Positions 35,703 to 44,694 are shown, counted from the first letter of the stretch. The stretch is DNA of 64,000 bases from Ga0077555 sp050250755 (GCA_050250755.1 JBFWOB010000028.1:1-64000); one strand, 5' to 3'. Notes: generated from the sequence alone by a model not told the origin. Numbers and translations are program-made.

Positions 35703-36287
35703 ATGGCGAGTGTGGCAAGTCCGGCTTTGTTTGCCGCAACGCGGTGGCTCGGCTTCGTGGCGCTTTTGCTCTTTGCGTGTGCCGCGCCAGCGAAGGCGGA
35801 TTCCGCCGTTGCCTTCATGGAGAAGGTTGCGCGCGAGTTGCTTGCAGCATCACGTTCGAAATCGCCGGCACTCATTGCGTCGGTGCTTCACCGCTATGCG
35901 GATACGGGATACATCGGCAGCTATTCCCTCGGTAATTACCGCGCCCAACTCTCGGCCACGGATCGCCCGGGTTATTTGGCAGGGATGGTGCGGTTTATCG
36001 GGCGTTATGCGGCGACCGAGGCGCCAAAGTACCCAGTAGCGAGCTATCGCATGGTTGGCGGGGTGCGTACGGCTCAAGGTATCATGGTCGATAGCGTCAT
36101 CACCATGCGGGATGGCTCGACCTACGACGTCCGTTGGCTGGTGGTTCCCGTCGGCTCCAGCTATCGGGTGCGAGACGCGATGGTCTATGGCTTCTGGATG
36201 ACGCCATTTCTGAAGAAGCTGTTCGAAAACTATATCTCGGACAACGGTGGTCACGTGCGGGCGCTGGTCGCCGTGCTCAGCCGCTGA
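35703..36287 (+). CDS. MlaC/Ttg2D-like periplasmic phospholipid-binding protein
   Basis: 194 residues from the ATG at 35703 with a signal peptide (about 1-32, ending APAKA). The mature part matches MlaC-family proteins: YADTGYIGSYSLGNYR, RMVGGVRTAQGIMVDSVI, YRVRDAMVYGFWMTPFLKKLFENYI and the ending NGGHVRALVAVLSR. MlaC carries phospholipid between outer and inner membranes. No mlaD/E/F genes are next to it, so this may be a paralogue working with a distant MCE transporter. Upstream in-frame sequence is open but does not look like this family. Confidence 0.8.
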   Translation: MASVASPALFAATRWLGFVALLLFACAAPAKADSAVAFMEKVARELLAASRSKSPALIASVLHRYADTGYIGSYSLGNYRAQLSATDRPGYLAGMVRFIGRYAATEAPKYPVASYRMVGGVRTAQGIMVDSVITMRDGSTYDVRWLVVPVGSSYRVRDAMVYGFWMTPFLKKLFENYISDNGGHVRALVAVLSR

Positions 36288-36316
36288 GCGAGTAGGGGGC
36301 TTATGGCGCGCGGTTG

Positions 36317-36970
36317 CTAGCGTCCGTGCGACCGCTGCTGGGCGGCCAGAACGACATCTCTGAACATATCCGGGGTGAGAACGCCTGTGTTCGTGTTGTA
36401 CCGAGAGCAATGATAGCTGTCGTGTACCGAAAGGCCCGGCTGGATCTCGTGCACGCGGCCATGGCCGAATGGAAAGGCCGCGCGTCGCACCGAAAGGCTA
36501 GACAGAACACTGTCGTGCGCGATCCTGCCGAGAGCCAAGATGACGGCCAGCTTTGGCATATCGGAGATCGTCGCACTTAGGAATGAGCGGCAAGCGGCGA
36601 TCTCGGCAGGGGTGGGTTTGTTGGCTGGTGGAACGCAGCGAACGGCATTTGTGATCCGGCAACCGATCAGCTCCAGCCCATCATCCGGTGCGGCACGGTA
36701 AGTGCCGCTCGCCAAACCGAACTCGAGGAGAGTCGCATAAAGCAGGTCGCCAGCAAAATCTCCGGTGAACGGGCGACCGGTTCTATTTGCTCCCTTCAGT
36801 CCGGGTGCCAAGCCCACGATCAGCAGCGGTGCATCGTCAGGCCCGAACGATGCAACAGGAGCGTTGTGCCATGATGGGTTAGCTGCGCGGTTATCTGCCC
36901 GGAAGCTGGCCAGCCGCGGGCAAATCAAACAATTGGGAGGCGGTTCGGAATCCATCCGGGGGCGCTGCAT
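36317..36970 (-). CDS. Type 5 uracil-DNA glycosylase (UDGb)
   Basis: 217 residues. It should excise uracil and hypoxanthine from DNA. The first motif GLAPGLKGANRTGRPFTGD, with Ala-Pro-Gly in place of the catalytic Asp of other families, marks family 5. Iron-sulfur cysteines are likely CLIC near the start and CRITNAVRC further on. The second motif reads HDSYHCSRYNTNTG, with Cys where I expect Pro in relatives. It ends near the MlaC-like gene (convergent) and is downstream of the NYN gene on the same strand. Confidence 0.88.
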   Translation of the reverse strand: MQRPRMDSEPPPNCLICPRLASFRADNRAANPSWHNAPVASFGPDDAPLLIVGLAPGLKGANRTGRPFTGDFAGDLLYATLLEFGLASGTYRAAPDDGLELIGCRITNAVRCVPPANKPTPAEIAACRSFLSATISDMPKLAVILALGRIAHDSVLSSLSVRRAAFPFGHGRVHEIQPGLSVHDSYHCSRYNTNTGVLTPDMFRDVVLAAQQRSHGR

Positions 36971-37075
36971 GACGTGTCGGGTTCACTCCCGCGATAATGG
37001 ATAATGCCTGACACGGCGCTCGGCAGGCCATCACGGGTGGCATGCTGAAACAGACGATGAGGCAGCAGAGCGCGA

Positions 37076-37711
37076 TCAAAGATCGAGGGGATCGTCGCCG
37101 GGATAAATCTCGCGCTCGGGAATGCGTGGGCTCTGAGTGCGGAGGAATTGTCGCTCGCGCGTCTCGCGCGGGACACGCGCCGTTGGATCACGGCTGATAT
37201 CCTTCTCAAGATCCGCCAAATCGACGAACTGATCCGCCTGGCGTCGCAGCTCATCGGCTACCATGGGCGGCTGCGTTTGGAGTGTTGATGCGACGCTCAC
37301 GCGCAAGCCTTTGTGTTGCAACGCCGCGACGAGTGAGCGGAAGTCGCCGTCTCCGGAAAACAGCACGACATGGTCGAGATGGTCCGCGAGCTCCATGGCA
37401 TCGACGCTCAACTCGATGTCCATGTTGCCTTTGACTTTCCGCCTACCGGATGCGTCCGTGTATTCCTTCGTCGGCTTGGTGACCATCGAATAGCCGTTGT
37501 AATCGAGCCAATCGATCAAAGGGCGGATAGACGAATACTCCTGCTCTTCAGCGAGGGCAGTATAATATAATGCACGCACGAGCCGTCCCTTTGTACGGAA
37601 TACCGTCAAAAGCCGCTTGTAGTCGATATCGAAGCCAAGCGCTTTGGCGGTTGCGTAAAGATTTGCGCCGTCAATAAAAAGCGCGATGCGCTCGGTAGGA
37701 TAGAAGAACAT
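37076..37711 (-). CDS. NYN-domain (LabA/DUF88) putative ribonuclease
   Basis: 211 residues. The PIN-like NYN fold is shown by RIALFIDGANLYATAKALG, KGNMDIELSVDAMELADHL and VVLFSGDGDFRSLVAAL, which supply the acidic metal-binding residues. A less ordered, charged C-terminal tail of about 45 residues follows. Such proteins are predicted endoribonucleases acting on structured RNA. It is divergent from folK. Confidence 0.87.
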   Translation of the reverse strand: MFFYPTERIALFIDGANLYATAKALGFDIDYKRLLTVFRTKGRLVRALYYTALAEEQEYSSIRPLIDWLDYNGYSMVTKPTKEYTDASGRRKVKGNMDIELSVDAMELADHLDHVVLFSGDGDFRSLVAALQHKGLRVSVASTLQTQPPMVADELRRQADQFVDLADLEKDISRDPTARVPRETRERQFLRTQSPRIPEREIYPGDDPLDL

Positions 37712-37934
37712 TACCGTGATCGCCTTGCTTCAATTATGCTGGGGACACGCCACCGCTCTATCCACCCGGCTCCCGCTTGTCAGCGCGCAGCGCATGACCG
37801 ATACGGAGCGGCGAGACGGATCAAACTACACTATAGGCGAGAGTCGGAAGGCTGCAAAGTCGGATCATCAGCCTAGAGGTCTGTTTTTCGGATAAGATCC
37901 GGCAGATTAGAACGGAATTCCATAGCGGAGCGAA

Positions 37935-38600
37935 ATGGCGCCTCTTTCCTTCTCTCGCGGCTCGACCGACGCTAATCAGACTTCGACCATTTGGGTTGGC
38001 ATTGGGGCGAATATCGGTGGGAACTGGGGCGCCCCGCGGGATACGTTCGACCGCGTTCTGGCCGAGCTTGGCCTCTGTGGCTTCTCGATGGTCGTCCGTT
38101 CCAGTCTTTATCTTACGCCGCCCTTCGGTCGAACCGGTCAACCTCGTTTTCTCAATGCTGTGTTCGGCATGAGAGGATCGGTCGCTCCCTCGTCCTTGCT
38201 GCGGCTTGTGAAGCGCCTCGAGGTGCGCGCCGGGCGACGAGCGAATGGCCGATGGGGGCCGAGGCCGCTGGATATCGATATTCTGGATTTCGGCGGGCGG
38301 GTTATTGGGCGGCCAGCAGCGGCCCGCGTTCCGGGTGGACTTGTTCTTCCACATCCGGAATTGGCGTGGCGTGGGTTCGTTCTGGTCCCGTTGGTAGAGG
38401 TTGCGCCGCGATGGCGGCATCCGCGGCTCAACGTGAGCGCAGAGACGCTTCTTAGGCATCGTCCCGGGCTGGATCGCGGCATTCAGCAACTTGGGCCGTG
38501 GGGGGGCGGTGACAGGGCTCTCTCTGCGCTGGCGCCGAAAGTCCAATTTTTTGACGATCACGTCCCGTCAGGTGTGGACTTACCCCGGCATCTCATATAG
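37935..38600 (+). CDS. folK: 2-amino-4-hydroxy-6-hydroxymethyldihydropteridine pyrophosphokinase
   Basis: 221 residues. It transfers pyrophosphate from ATP to hydroxymethyldihydropterin in folate synthesis. The hallmarks are the start WVGIGANIGGN, QPRFLNAV and the signature GRWGPRPLDIDILDFGG, with LPHPELAWRGFVLVPL further on. The C-terminal 30 residues (from about LDRGIQQLG) extend beyond the usual domain. It stands divergent from the NYN gene and just upstream of tRNA-Lys. Confidence 0.93.
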   Translation: MAPLSFSRGSTDANQTSTIWVGIGANIGGNWGAPRDTFDRVLAELGLCGFSMVVRSSLYLTPPFGRTGQPRFLNAVFGMRGSVAPSSLLRLVKRLEVRAGRRANGRWGPRPLDIDILDFGGRVIGRPAAARVPGGLVLPHPELAWRGFVLVPLVEVAPRWRHPRLNVSAETLLRHRPGLDRGIQQLGPWGGGDRALSALAPKVQFFDDHVPSGVDLPRHLI

Positions 38601-38641
38601 AGACACGGGCCTCGGGATTTCCGTCCCAGGCGCATTAGCGC

Positions 38642-38717
<76 letters not shown>

Positions 38718-38818
38718 TTGAATTCAAGGACTTAGTCGCCCACGCGCTTTCCCAGAACTCTAAGTTTTACAATTTCGGGCGCCAAGTTGTACAATTGTGG
38801 GCGGTGTTTGTTCTCTGT
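38718..38818. other. Likely attL side of an island at tRNA-Lys
   Basis: The 100 bases between the tRNA 3' end and the integrase stop hold no gene. I looked for a second copy of the tRNA 3' end elsewhere in the window by eye and did not find one, so the matching end lies outside or has decayed. Confidence 0.35.
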
Positions 38819-39877
38819 TCATGCCGCAGCGTCATCCAGTTTCGTCTTGTTTTCCCACCTCAGCATCGCTGACGCCGCCATGCTCCCGCGGTCCATCATG
38901 CGCGCATATCGTTCGACTGTCTGCAGCGATTGTCCGGTGATGGCAGACACCTCCCCCGTGGTGCATCCAGCCTCGAGTAGAAAATAGACCGAGGATTTGC
39001 GCAGGCGGTGAAACGTCAGGCCATCGCACTCGTTTCCGAGTAGATCCAAACAGGCCATCTGATCGGCCCAGACCGCCCTGAAACCGTCGGGAGTGAATGG
39101 CTTGCCGCGTTTCGTGGTCAAGAGCAGAAGCGAGCTGCGGGGCATCTGATCCAGAACACTCTGGAGGTCGCGGTGCACCGGCACCCAAACTGTCGTTCGG
39201 CGTCGCCCCGATTTCTGCTGGACGACCTGGATCCTCCCGTCCTTGATGTCGCTCCACCGCATTTTGAGAACGTCAGCCTGTCGTTGTCCGGTGAAAAGCG
39301 CAATTGCTGCGACGCGCCACAGTTCTGGCACCGCGTGCTCACGAAAGAAAGAAATCTGCTCCCACGACCATGCCGCGTGACCGTCGCCTAATCGGAGTTT
39401 TGGGACGTGAACGCACGGATTGTCTGCGCGATATCCGCGAACGATCGACCACGATATGAGGACCGACAGCACGCGCAATATGGCGTTCGCTGACCCGGGG
39501 GTATCCCGAAGACTGTCACGCAATTCAGCGACGTGCCTCGGCTCGAGCCTATCGACCCGGAGATCGCCCCACATCTCCGCGATGGCAAGTGCGTATCGTC
39601 GTTACTCGCGTTTGGTGCCGCGATCAGATTTTTCCTCAAACTCAGGCGATTTTAAGTAAGCTTGGACCAATGCCCGAAAGGTCCCTGCGACGGGCGGAGC
39701 GCAAGGATTTTCCTCACCTCTTTCAAGCTTGCCGTAGGCCTCCCAAAAAATCGGATCCGGCTCGCCACTTAGGTGGTAGGGCGGCCAGGGCAATTTGGTG
39801 CGTGGTCCGGCGAAAGAGGTGCCCCGGTGTTTTTGATGCCAAGCATATTCTTTCCCCTTGGCTGTAACGACATGCAC
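38819..39877 (-). pseudogene. Tyrosine-recombinase integrase broken by an in-frame stop
   Basis: Two open pieces lie in the same frame: residues from the GTG at 39877 to a TAA at 39602-39604, and the part from 39601 to 38819. Read through the stop they form one phage-type integrase of about 350 residues: N-terminal arm and core-binding part (YAWHQKHRGTSFAGP, VAGTFRALVQAYLKSPEF, then RYALAIAEMWGDLRVDRL) and catalytic domain with FTGQRQADVLKMRW (Arg), KSGRRRT, HRLRKSS (His-x-x-Arg) and ERYARMMDRG (Tyr). The original start may have been the ATA at 39902-39904, where the family usually has ATG. So the element is probably no longer mobile by itself. Confidence 0.85.
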
Positions 39878-39900
39878 GTTTTGGGCGTCGCGCCTCTTTG

Positions 39901-40119
39901 CTATGGCTTTTCGATCTCCGCCGGTCGGATAGCCCGGACCGGGCGGCGGCAGCGGCCGAACGGGCTGACGATATTGAGGTCACGCAAGGCGAGTTGTTGT
40001 TGCCGGGCGACGCCGGTGACCACATCCACTTTGGCGCCCTTTTCTAGCAGGCGGCCCGCGAGATAACTTCCCGTTGCGCCGCCGCCAATGACAAGGACAT
40101 TCATTTTCGGGGTATTCAT
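39901..40119 (-). pseudogene. N-terminal fragment of a ketopantoate reductase-like (PanE/ApbA) gene
   Basis: 72 residues from the ATG at 40119, which has a GGAG site. The Rossmann start MNVLVIGGGATGSYLAGRLL is typical of ketopantoate reductases. The frame ends just where the family normally continues with a YDLVL-type strand, and the next bases belong to the integrase remnant. So the gene was cut, probably by insertion or rearrangement at this junction. Confidence 0.75.
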
Positions 40120-40708
40120 ATCGCAATCTCCGAAACCAATTCGAATTATTTTGTGACGGAGGATTCGCAAAAACAATTATTTAATTTGAAAATGACGACA
40201 ATAATTATATTGCTTAATTCATCGTGATTGTGGAAATAATAAAAGCACGAATAGTGAGCGAGGTGGTTCTCGGTTATCTCGGCGCCCACAGTTATCTTTT
40301 CTTTATCGTCATGGCCGGCGAATCGTTGCGATTCTATTTTTTCCAAGCTCCACTATGTGGGTGGTCGTAGGGGATTTCGAGTTGACTAACGGCTTGTTAT
40401 GGCGCGGTTGCGCGCATCGCTGATACAACTCGATCTCTCCAGCCCACCACCCAGCCGCCCGGCAGCGTTCCACTACTGTCGCCAATACCTCATGCGACAC
40501 CTATGCTGATGGTCCCGCCATATACGCCAGCGACGCGATACGCTGGCGTAAGCCGGGTCATGGCAAGACTGCTTCGACAGCATTTCGATGAGGCGATGTG
40601 CGGCTGCATTTCCGTCGTGCAACCAAAATTGGCGCCAATAGTTTAACCATCGCTTCTCCGATGCGCCTTTTTCTGTATCGATCTCCGATCGCCTATCGCC
40701 CAGAGCAA
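40120..40708. other. AT-rich intergenic region before the GT2 operon
   Basis: About 590 bases with no convincing gene. 40140-40260 is clearly AT-rich compared with its surroundings, which may mark foreign DNA or a promoter. Frames of 60-80 codons in it show no family-like sequence and no good ribosome sites. Confidence 0.45.
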
Positions 40709-41680
40709 ATGACAACCGTATTAACTCACCGCCAAGCCGACAAACCCCGACGAATCATCGTCGTCATACCGGCAAAGGATGAAGCCGAACGGATTGGGGA
40801 GGCGCTGTTGGCTTTGGATGCGGCGGCCGCATGCACTCCGATACCGGTTTTTGCGTTGGTACTGGCGAATAACTGCGCGGATGATACGGCCGACGTTGCG
40901 CGGGAAGCGGCCCGACAGCTCCGCCATTGCATGTTGGAAACGGTAACCGTTGAGCTCCCCGATCAATTGGCGCATGCCGGCGGAGCTCGCCGACGCGCAG
41001 TCGCCCAGGGCATCAGGCGCTATGCGGCGACATCGGATGACATCATCGTTTCGACCGATGCTGATGCCCGGTTGCGACGCGATGCGCTGTGGCGCATCTG
41101 GAACGCTATTTCCCAGGGCGACGATTTGGTCCTGGCGAAGATCGAATGCGTGACCGATCCCCTGGATCCCGTGCCCGAAGACGCATTGGACTGGGGCCGC
41201 CCGGGCATCATCTGGCGGCATTGCGTGCGAAGGTTCGTAGAAACCGTTTTGAGTGGCCGCGTCGCGTCGTCCCAACTTCACGATGACTATGGTGGCGCGG
41301 GAATAGCCGTGCGTGTCGATGCCTATCACCGGCTTGGCGGCTTCAGTCCCATAGCCTGCAATGAGGACCTGGAGTTCGTACGCGCGGCCGACCGTAGGCA
41401 CATGCGCGTCAACCGTCACTCCGGAGTGGTGGTGGATGTGCTTGCGCGCGCGCAAGGTCGCGCGCGCGGCGGAATGGCGGACGCGTTGCGTCACTGCGTA
41501 GCGGCTGCAAGACAGCAGATCCCATGCCGCGTCGAGCATCATACCGCCACCATCCGACGCATCTTGCGCAACCCCTCCCACGCGTATGCCTTCGCAACCG
41601 AGATCACCGAATGGGAGTGCGCGGCAGATGCGATTTCCGGTCTGGAAGACGCCATCGCCGCTTATGGTCATCGCTCGTGA
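40709..41680 (+). CDS. Soluble GT2-family glycosyltransferase
   Basis: 323 residues without membrane segments. The nucleotide-sugar domain starts IIVVIPAKDEAERIGEALLAL; VSTDADARLRRDALW supplies the Asp-x-Asp metal motif and GGFSPIACNEDLEFVRAADR fits the acceptor-side Glu-Asp region. It should transfer a sugar from a nucleotide donor to a soluble acceptor. The ATG at 40709 is chosen because the fold begins 16 residues later; an in-frame ATG 16 codons upstream is possible. Its stop overlaps the next gene by four bases. It is first in a tight operon with an acyl-CoA dehydrogenase-like protein, a PIG-L deacetylase and a methyltransferase. Confidence 0.85.
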   Translation: MTTVLTHRQADKPRRIIVVIPAKDEAERIGEALLALDAAAACTPIPVFALVLANNCADDTADVAREAARQLRHCMLETVTVELPDQLAHAGGARRRAVAQGIRRYAATSDDIIVSTDADARLRRDALWRIWNAISQGDDLVLAKIECVTDPLDPVPEDALDWGRPGIIWRHCVRRFVETVLSGRVASSQLHDDYGGAGIAVRVDAYHRLGGFSPIACNEDLEFVRAADRRHMRVNRHSGVVVDVLARAQGRARGGMADALRHCVAAARQQIPCRVEHHTATIRRILRNPSHAYAFATEITEWECAADAISGLEDAIAAYGHRS

Positions 41681-42795
41681 CGCATCTTCAACAATCAAAA
41701 TTCGCCAACCTGACGCAGTTGCTGCGAAACCAGCGCTCGAGCGAAGATCGCCAGCGCATTGCCAAGGCGATCGCTTTGTTGCGCAGCAAAGGTTTGCTGT
41801 CGCGACCCTTTGTCGAAGCGGCGAGCTTGCCTGCCCCAACCGCGCCGCCCTTGTTCTATCTGCTCGTCGCGCTCGGTCGCGGCGATTTGAGCGTGGCGCG
41901 TCTCTACGAAGGTCATGTCAATGCGATGCAGCTTCTCGCGCGATTGGGCACGCGAGACCAGCTCGACCGCGCCATGCAAGCGGCCAGCAAAGACGGCATG
42001 CTCGGTGTATGGGGTGCCGATGATCCGGCCCAGCCTGCGCGGCTCCTGCAACGGGCCAATAGCTGGCGGCTCAGCGGGCGCAAGACGTTCGCCTCCGGCG
42101 CTGACCTCATTGCCTGTCCGCTGATCGCGGCGAAAACCTTGGACATGAAAACCCAGCTCCTGCTGCTCGACCGGGATTCGCTCGGTGGCCGGTTCGACGC
42201 AGGTTGGTGGGCCCCAATGGGAATGCAGGCCACCAACAGCTATGCGCTAAACCTCGACGGGTTGGAGGGGGAGGCGGCGCAGCTCGTTGGAAAGCCAGGA
42301 ATGTATGAGGCCCAGCCGTTCTTTGGTGCGGGCGCGATCCGCTTCGTGGCGGCCCAACTCGGCGGTACGCTTGCGTTGTGGGATGCCACCCGGGAGCATC
42401 TCGTCGCCAGCGATCGCTACCAGAATCCGCATCAGGCGGCGCGGCTTGGGCAAATGCTTGGCGAGTTGGAAGCCGCCTACGCACTGGTGAGGTCAGGGTA
42501 CGCTCGCATCGCTCGATCAATCGCATGGAGCGAGGCGAGCGCCGGCCATCCAGACGATTGCCTGATTGCAGATTGTGCGCGCGTCGGTCTTGAGGCGATC
42601 GCCGAGCGCGTCACCACACTCGCTATTCGATGCGTTGGCTGCGCCGGCCTGATGGATGCGCATCCACTGGCTGCTGCGGCCCGCGATCTCCTGGTCTATC
42701 TCCGGCAACCGGGGCCGGATGCGGCGCAAACTCGGGTTGGCATCGGCGCGTGCGACGGGCGATACGAGGCACTGTTCGATGCAAGCGAGCTTTGA
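41677..42795 (+). CDS. Acyl-CoA dehydrogenase-like flavoprotein
   Basis: 372 residues from a GTG that overlaps the glycosyltransferase stop (GTGA). The layout follows acyl-CoA dehydrogenases: helical N-terminus, a middle beta part (GVWGADDPAQPARLL, GRKTFASGADLI, WWAPMGMQATNSYALNL) and a C-terminal four-helix part (RLGQMLGELEAAYALVRSGY). The family's catalytic Glu position is not obvious by eye, so activity on acyl-CoA is not assured. It may be a desaturase or an N-hydroxylase-type relative that works on an intermediate of the operon. It overlaps the PIG-L gene by 17 bases. Confidence 0.75.
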   Translation: MTHLQQSKFANLTQLLRNQRSSEDRQRIAKAIALLRSKGLLSRPFVEAASLPAPTAPPLFYLLVALGRGDLSVARLYEGHVNAMQLLARLGTRDQLDRAMQAASKDGMLGVWGADDPAQPARLLQRANSWRLSGRKTFASGADLIACPLIAAKTLDMKTQLLLLDRDSLGGRFDAGWWAPMGMQATNSYALNLDGLEGEAAQLVGKPGMYEAQPFFGAGAIRFVAAQLGGTLALWDATREHLVASDRYQNPHQAARLGQMLGELEAAYALVRSGYARIARSIAWSEASAGHPDDCLIADCARVGLEAIAERVTTLAIRCVGCAGLMDAHPLAAAARDLLVYLRQPGPDAAQTRVGIGACDGRYEALFDASEL

Positions 42796-43498
42796 GCAGT
42801 TCTGCCAGCGCACGGGGCTTCGCCGTTCGTTGCTGGTCGTTGCTCCTCATCCCGACGACGAGACGATCGGATGCGGCGGCTTGCTGGCGCTAGCAGGGCT
42901 GGCGGGGATGCACACTGTCGTCGTCGTTCTGACCGATGGCGCCGCGTCACACCCGGGCAGCAGGACATGGCCAGCGGCACGGATTGCAGATCAGCGTAAG
43001 CGCGAGGCGACACGTGCCGCCGAAATTCTCGCCGTGAGCGAGCCCCCGTTATTTTTGGGTTTGCCGGACAGCCGAACGCAAATGCTTCATGAAATGCACC
43101 GTCGGAGCGCCTGCCAGCAACTCGCAGCTGCACTCCTCCACCATCGAGCGGAAGTCGTTCTCACCACGTGGCGGCGTGAACCCCATTGCGATCATCGTTT
43201 TGCCTATGAGCTGACGAGGGATGCAGTTCGTGGCGCTGCAACTGGCGCCACCATCGTCGAATATATCGTGTGGGCCGATCTGATCGGCGCACCGGATGAT
43301 CGCTTGCAACCGGGCGAAATGGAGAGCTTGGAGCTTGACATCAGCACCGTCAGAGCCCGGAAGCGGGTCGCACTGGCCGCGCATCGAAGCCAGTTGGGCC
43401 GCCTGATCCGCGACGATCCTGCGGGTTTCAACCTGACCCGCGCGCACTTGAAGGCGATGACCGGAGGCTTCGAACACTATGCGTTGCCGCGCTCCTGA
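42779..43498 (+). CDS. PIG-L/LmbE-family N-deacetylase
   Basis: 239 residues. The zinc site is shown by VVAPHPDDETIGCGG (His-x-x-Asp-Asp) and HCDHRFAYELTRDAV (the third His). This family removes N-acetyl groups from GlcNAc-type substrates, as in GPI anchor, mycothiol and bacillithiol synthesis. The ATG at 42779 lies inside the end of the acyl-CoA dehydrogenase-like gene and the stop lies 20 bases inside the methyltransferase gene, so the three are coupled. A GlcNAc conjugate made by the operon's own glycosyltransferase is the most obvious substrate (inference). Confidence 0.87.
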   Translation: MQASFEQFCQRTGLRRSLLVVAPHPDDETIGCGGLLALAGLAGMHTVVVVLTDGAASHPGSRTWPAARIADQRKREATRAAEILAVSEPPLFLGLPDSRTQMLHEMHRRSACQQLAAALLHHRAEVVLTTWRREPHCDHRFAYELTRDAVRGAATGATIVEYIVWADLIGAPDDRLQPGEMESLELDISTVRARKRVALAAHRSQLGRLIRDDPAGFNLTRAHLKAMTGGFEHYALPRS

Positions 43499-44060
43499 CG
43501 TCGACGCACACCTTGCGCATTTCGAGGCATTGTATGCGGCGAATGGCGACCCGTGGCACGCTCGCGCCGGCCGTGACGAGGCGCTCAAGCGTCGAGCCAT
43601 CGGCTACGCGCTTGGCGGCACGGTCCTCGCGCGCGGATTGGAGATCGGCTGCGGCAACGGCGTGTCGACGCGCGCTTTGGCGCGACGGTTCTTGCGCCTC
43701 GCTGCCGTCGATGGCTCAGCTGGCGCCGTCGCGCTCGCCAAGCAGGAAATCGGCGAATGCTCGCGGGTATGCGTGTTCCAGCGGACGTTGCCGTGTGTCC
43801 TACCACGCCAACGTTTCGACGCGATCGTTGCTTCTGAGATTCTATATTATCTGCCGCGGCACGAACTCGATGTGATGTTGAATGCCGGGTACGACGCGTT
43901 GCGGCGCGGTGGCTACTTCATCTCGACTCATCATACGCGTCGCTTCGGTGACGCCGAATGCACTCACGCAACGCTGGTCGAGAAAACACGGAAAATCTTT
44001 GGACACGAGCGCCGGCAATTGAGCGGCTTTGGCTGGCGTTGCTACCTCCATGTCAGATAG
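43479..44060 (+). CDS. NodS-like SAM-dependent methyltransferase
   Basis: 193 residues. The start FEALYAANGDPWHARAGRDE is like the NodS family, and the SAM loop is LEIGCGNGVSTRALARRF, with the later IVASEILYYLPRHELD. NodS of rhizobia methylates the free amino group of a deacetylated chitooligosaccharide. Here the preceding gene encodes a deacetylase of an amino-sugar type, so N-methylation of the newly freed amine is a fitting role. It overlaps that gene by 20 bases and is the last of the four-gene operon. Confidence 0.8.
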   Translation: MRCRAPDVDAHLAHFEALYAANGDPWHARAGRDEALKRRAIGYALGGTVLARGLEIGCGNGVSTRALARRFLRLAAVDGSAGAVALAKQEIGECSRVCVFQRTLPCVLPRQRFDAIVASEILYYLPRHELDVMLNAGYDALRRGGYFISTHHTRRFGDAECTHATLVEKTRKIFGHERRQLSGFGWRCYLHVR

Positions 44061-44376
44061 CAGCGTGGCAGCCCAGCTGAACGGCATGGCTGATCCGCCT
44101 TTCAGGCGGCGACGTCTCTATCAGCCTTTTAGCGTCCGGGACGAATTGGCAGCCGCATCATCGAACATGGATGCGTAGTGGGCGCTGTCGGGATGCGTCC
44201 GCGGATGGCGGTGGAAGGGGTTGCTGCAACTCTAAGGCCGACACGTTTCCTTTTGGGGTATGGCCGTATCATCCTCCGGGCAGAGATCTCATGTCAGCCG
44301 ACTTTGCGATATAGCAATGTCTTCCGCGGCTCGGGGTTGCAAGCTGCACCGGCACTTTAGCGATCGGGGCACGACG
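44061..44376. other. Intergenic region after the GT2 operon
   Basis: This gap of about 316 bases has no convincing gene. A small hairpin CCGCC-TTTCA-GGCGG near 44097-44111 could act as a weak terminator of the operon; it lacks a T-run. Confidence 0.4.
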
Positions 44377-44694
44377 ATGACATTTACGATTTTTCAGTGG
44401 CAGGCCCAGGTGCGGGCGGCGGGTATTTACGGCGGCGCTCTGTGGCTGGCCAATCTTATCGCCAAGCAGTGGATTGCGCGCTATCGCGACATCGACGAGC
44501 CCATCGACTTTCGTGAGTTCCCGATCGATCAGCTCGACCGTAACGGAGCAACGGCATGGGAGAGGTTGCGCGATGCCGGCTACTTCACCGGTACGATCGA
44601 GCGCGCGCACTTCGCCTTGCCAACTTCCATGAGAGGCGAAAGCTCCCCTGATAGATCACGGGATGAGGGGGGCCAAAATCAATTTTCGACATAA
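44377..44694 (+). CDS. Hypothetical 105-residue protein
   Basis: The product starts MTFTIFQWQAQVRAAGIYG, has a weakly hydrophobic stretch (about 14-28) and an acidic middle (DEPIDFREFPIDQLDRNG); the last 20 residues are polar. No family is recognised. It is a possible gene between the GT2 operon and the monooxygenase-ABC unit; ribosome site evidence is weak. The composition looks coding in the first 80 residues. Confidence 0.45.
   Translation: MTFTIFQWQAQVRAAGIYGGALWLANLIAKQWIARYRDIDEPIDFREFPIDQLDRNGATAWERLRDAGYFTGTIERAHFALPTSMRGESSPDRSRDEGGQNQFST

Noticed and set aside
40146..40715. Three minus-strand frames of 60-80 codons
   Set aside because: No family-like sequence, no ribosome sites, and AT-biased composition typical of non-coding DNA.
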